Assembly (NCBI GenBank): GCA_949987565.1
Contig: OX465111.1
Location: forward strand, 5,328,921-5,392,920
Source: Luidia sarsii
Lineage: Eukaryota > Echinodermata > Asteroidea > Paxillosida > Luidiidae
Direction: 5' to 3'
Length of the DNA stretch: 64,000 nt
Part shown: positions 63,033 to 64,000 of the stretch, piece after piece
How the letters are laid out: each line of letters opens with the position of its first letter
Position numbering within the stretch: the first letter of the stretch is position 1
Program-made: the position numbers and the translations under genes
Notes under the pieces: generated by a model
What the model saw: only the letters and a program-made list of their open reading frames with translations
Told to the model about the DNA's origin: nothing
Database searches by the model: none

Positions 63033-63204
63033 GGGATGATGACCGAACAGGTCTGAGAGGATGACCACCTGACCATTGAATATCTAGGGAGACCCGTTGA
63101 CTAGCATAGAGACGCACGCGTCGCTGCACTTTTAGAATCATCGTACTCTCGTCCTTTCTTATGTTTGGACCGAACAAATTACACTTTGTAGGTTTATATA
63201 TCAT
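63033..63204 (+). repeat. B module 15
   Basis: TCTAGGGAGACCC allele as at 51651 and 54899; the monomer before it has CATTTTTGGACG. Confidence 0.9.
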
Positions 63205-63784
63205 TTAATATTTGGTTGAAAAGGCTAAATGTTGCCATGCTATGAGCCCTTGGAATGAGCTATCTCCCAGTGTTGAGATTTCTCAAATCAAACATGTTTC
63301 GACGAGTTTATCATCAATCAAAGTGACTTACCCTGTATTAGCGAGAGGCCTTGTGTGTGTACACTCGCATATAACAGAGGGCGGAGAGTAACAGGAAAGA
63401 AAACTTCACTTTGGAAGTTAATATCTCATTTAATATTTGGTCGACGAAGCTAAATGTTGGCATGGTAAAAGCTCTTGGAATAAGCTGTCCCCCAGTGTTG
63501 AGATTTCTCAAGTCAAAAATGTTTGGACAATTTTATCATCAATCAAAGTGACCTACCCTATATTAGCGAGAGGGCATGTGTGTGTAGACCCGCACATTAG
63601 AGAGGGCGGAGAGTAACAGGAAAGAAAAATTCGCTATGCAAGTTAATATCTCATTTCATTTTAGGTTGACGAAGCTAAATGTCGGCATGCTAAGAGCCCT
63701 TAAAATAAGCTATCTCCCAGTGTTCAGATTTCTCAAATCGAACATGTTTCGACGATTTTATCATCAATCGATGTGACCTACCCT

Positions 63785-63900
63785 GGGTTGATGACGGAAC
63801 AGGTCTGAGAGGATAACCACTTTACCATTGAATATTTAGCGAGACCTGTTGACTAGCATATAGACGCACAAGTCGCTGCATTGTACCGGTGCATTGTACC
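63785..63900 (+). repeat. A module 27
   Basis: Private CATATAGACGC. Its unit is cut by the window end. Confidence 0.9.
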
Positions 63901-64000
63901 CTACCCTGTATTAGCGAGAGGGCATGTGTGTGTAGACTCGCACATAAGAGAGGGCGGAGAGTAACAGGAAAACAAACTTCACTTTGCAAGTTAATATCTC

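Larger units (their letters stand above)
10700..64000 (+). repeat. Satellite array, right of the DIRS insertion
   Basis: The same satellite in the same orientation continues without a break to the window end. It contains 25 A modules and 14 B modules set among short monomers, arranged in nested higher-order blocks listed separately. No unique sequence, second transposon or host gene is visible. The array runs off both ends of the window, so its true length is unknown. Confidence 0.97.
61182..64000 (+). repeat. 11.4-kb-offset duplication, copy 2 (runs off the window)
   Basis: The offset is 11381 bp at first and 11382 after a one-base difference near 50674. It continues past the end of the window. 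With the 3248-bp block it gives a third copy of the same A-B-A arrangement. Confidence 0.85.

Overview
The window is eukaryotic, most likely from an animal genome. About 58.5 kb is one head-to-tail satellite array. It is interrupted once, at 5171-10699, by a 5.5-kb tyrosine-recombinase retrotransposon of the DIRS type. I see no host protein gene, tRNA, rRNA, CRISPR array or bacterial signal. Animal origin is inferred from the Cys/His-rich Gag, which resembles animal DIRS elements; I cannot name the species or the satellite.

Satellite (1-5170 and 10700-64000): all units run in the same direction. The basic monomer is about 220-225 bp, and dividing the array length by unit size gives roughly 240 units. 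Three forms occur. The short monomer (S) has sub-variants here called S1, S2 and S3. The A monomer (347 bp) is S plus a module flanked by copies of CTACCCTG; 27 copies are seen. The B monomer (302 bp) carries a relative of the A module plus a private tail; 15 copies are seen. Larger blocks are themselves tandemly duplicated (periods 1023, 1429, 2450, 2552, 2899 and 3248 bp), and there are longer-range repeats at offsets near 11.4 kb and 14.9 kb. This nesting fits repeated unequal exchange in a higher-order-repeat array, as in centromeric or other heterochromatic satellites.

Retrotransposon (5171-10699, genes on the minus strand): reading leftwards from 10699, it has a 5' inverted terminal repeat, gag, an overlapping RT/RNase H/methyltransferase-like frame, a tyrosine recombinase (YR) frame, an internal complementary region (ICR) and a 3' inverted terminal repeat with a 25-bp extension. 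The ICR is an exact reverse complement of the two element ends joined through TGGAAT, the layout expected for DIRS replication through a circle. The insertion site is also TGGAAT. Removing 5523 bp restores exactly one 225-bp monomer, so integration happened by conservative recombination with no target duplication.

The terminal repeats and ICR are essentially intact, which suggests a recent insertion, yet the coding region is damaged. The RT lacks the segment between the fingers and the YLDD motif, including the motif A aspartate. The YR is broken at a run of eight T (coding strand). The YR also carries an unusual Pro/Gln-rich insert of about 155 residues, with an internal duplication, just before its HxxR motif. 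The copy was therefore either moved in trans by an intact relative or damaged soon after insertion.
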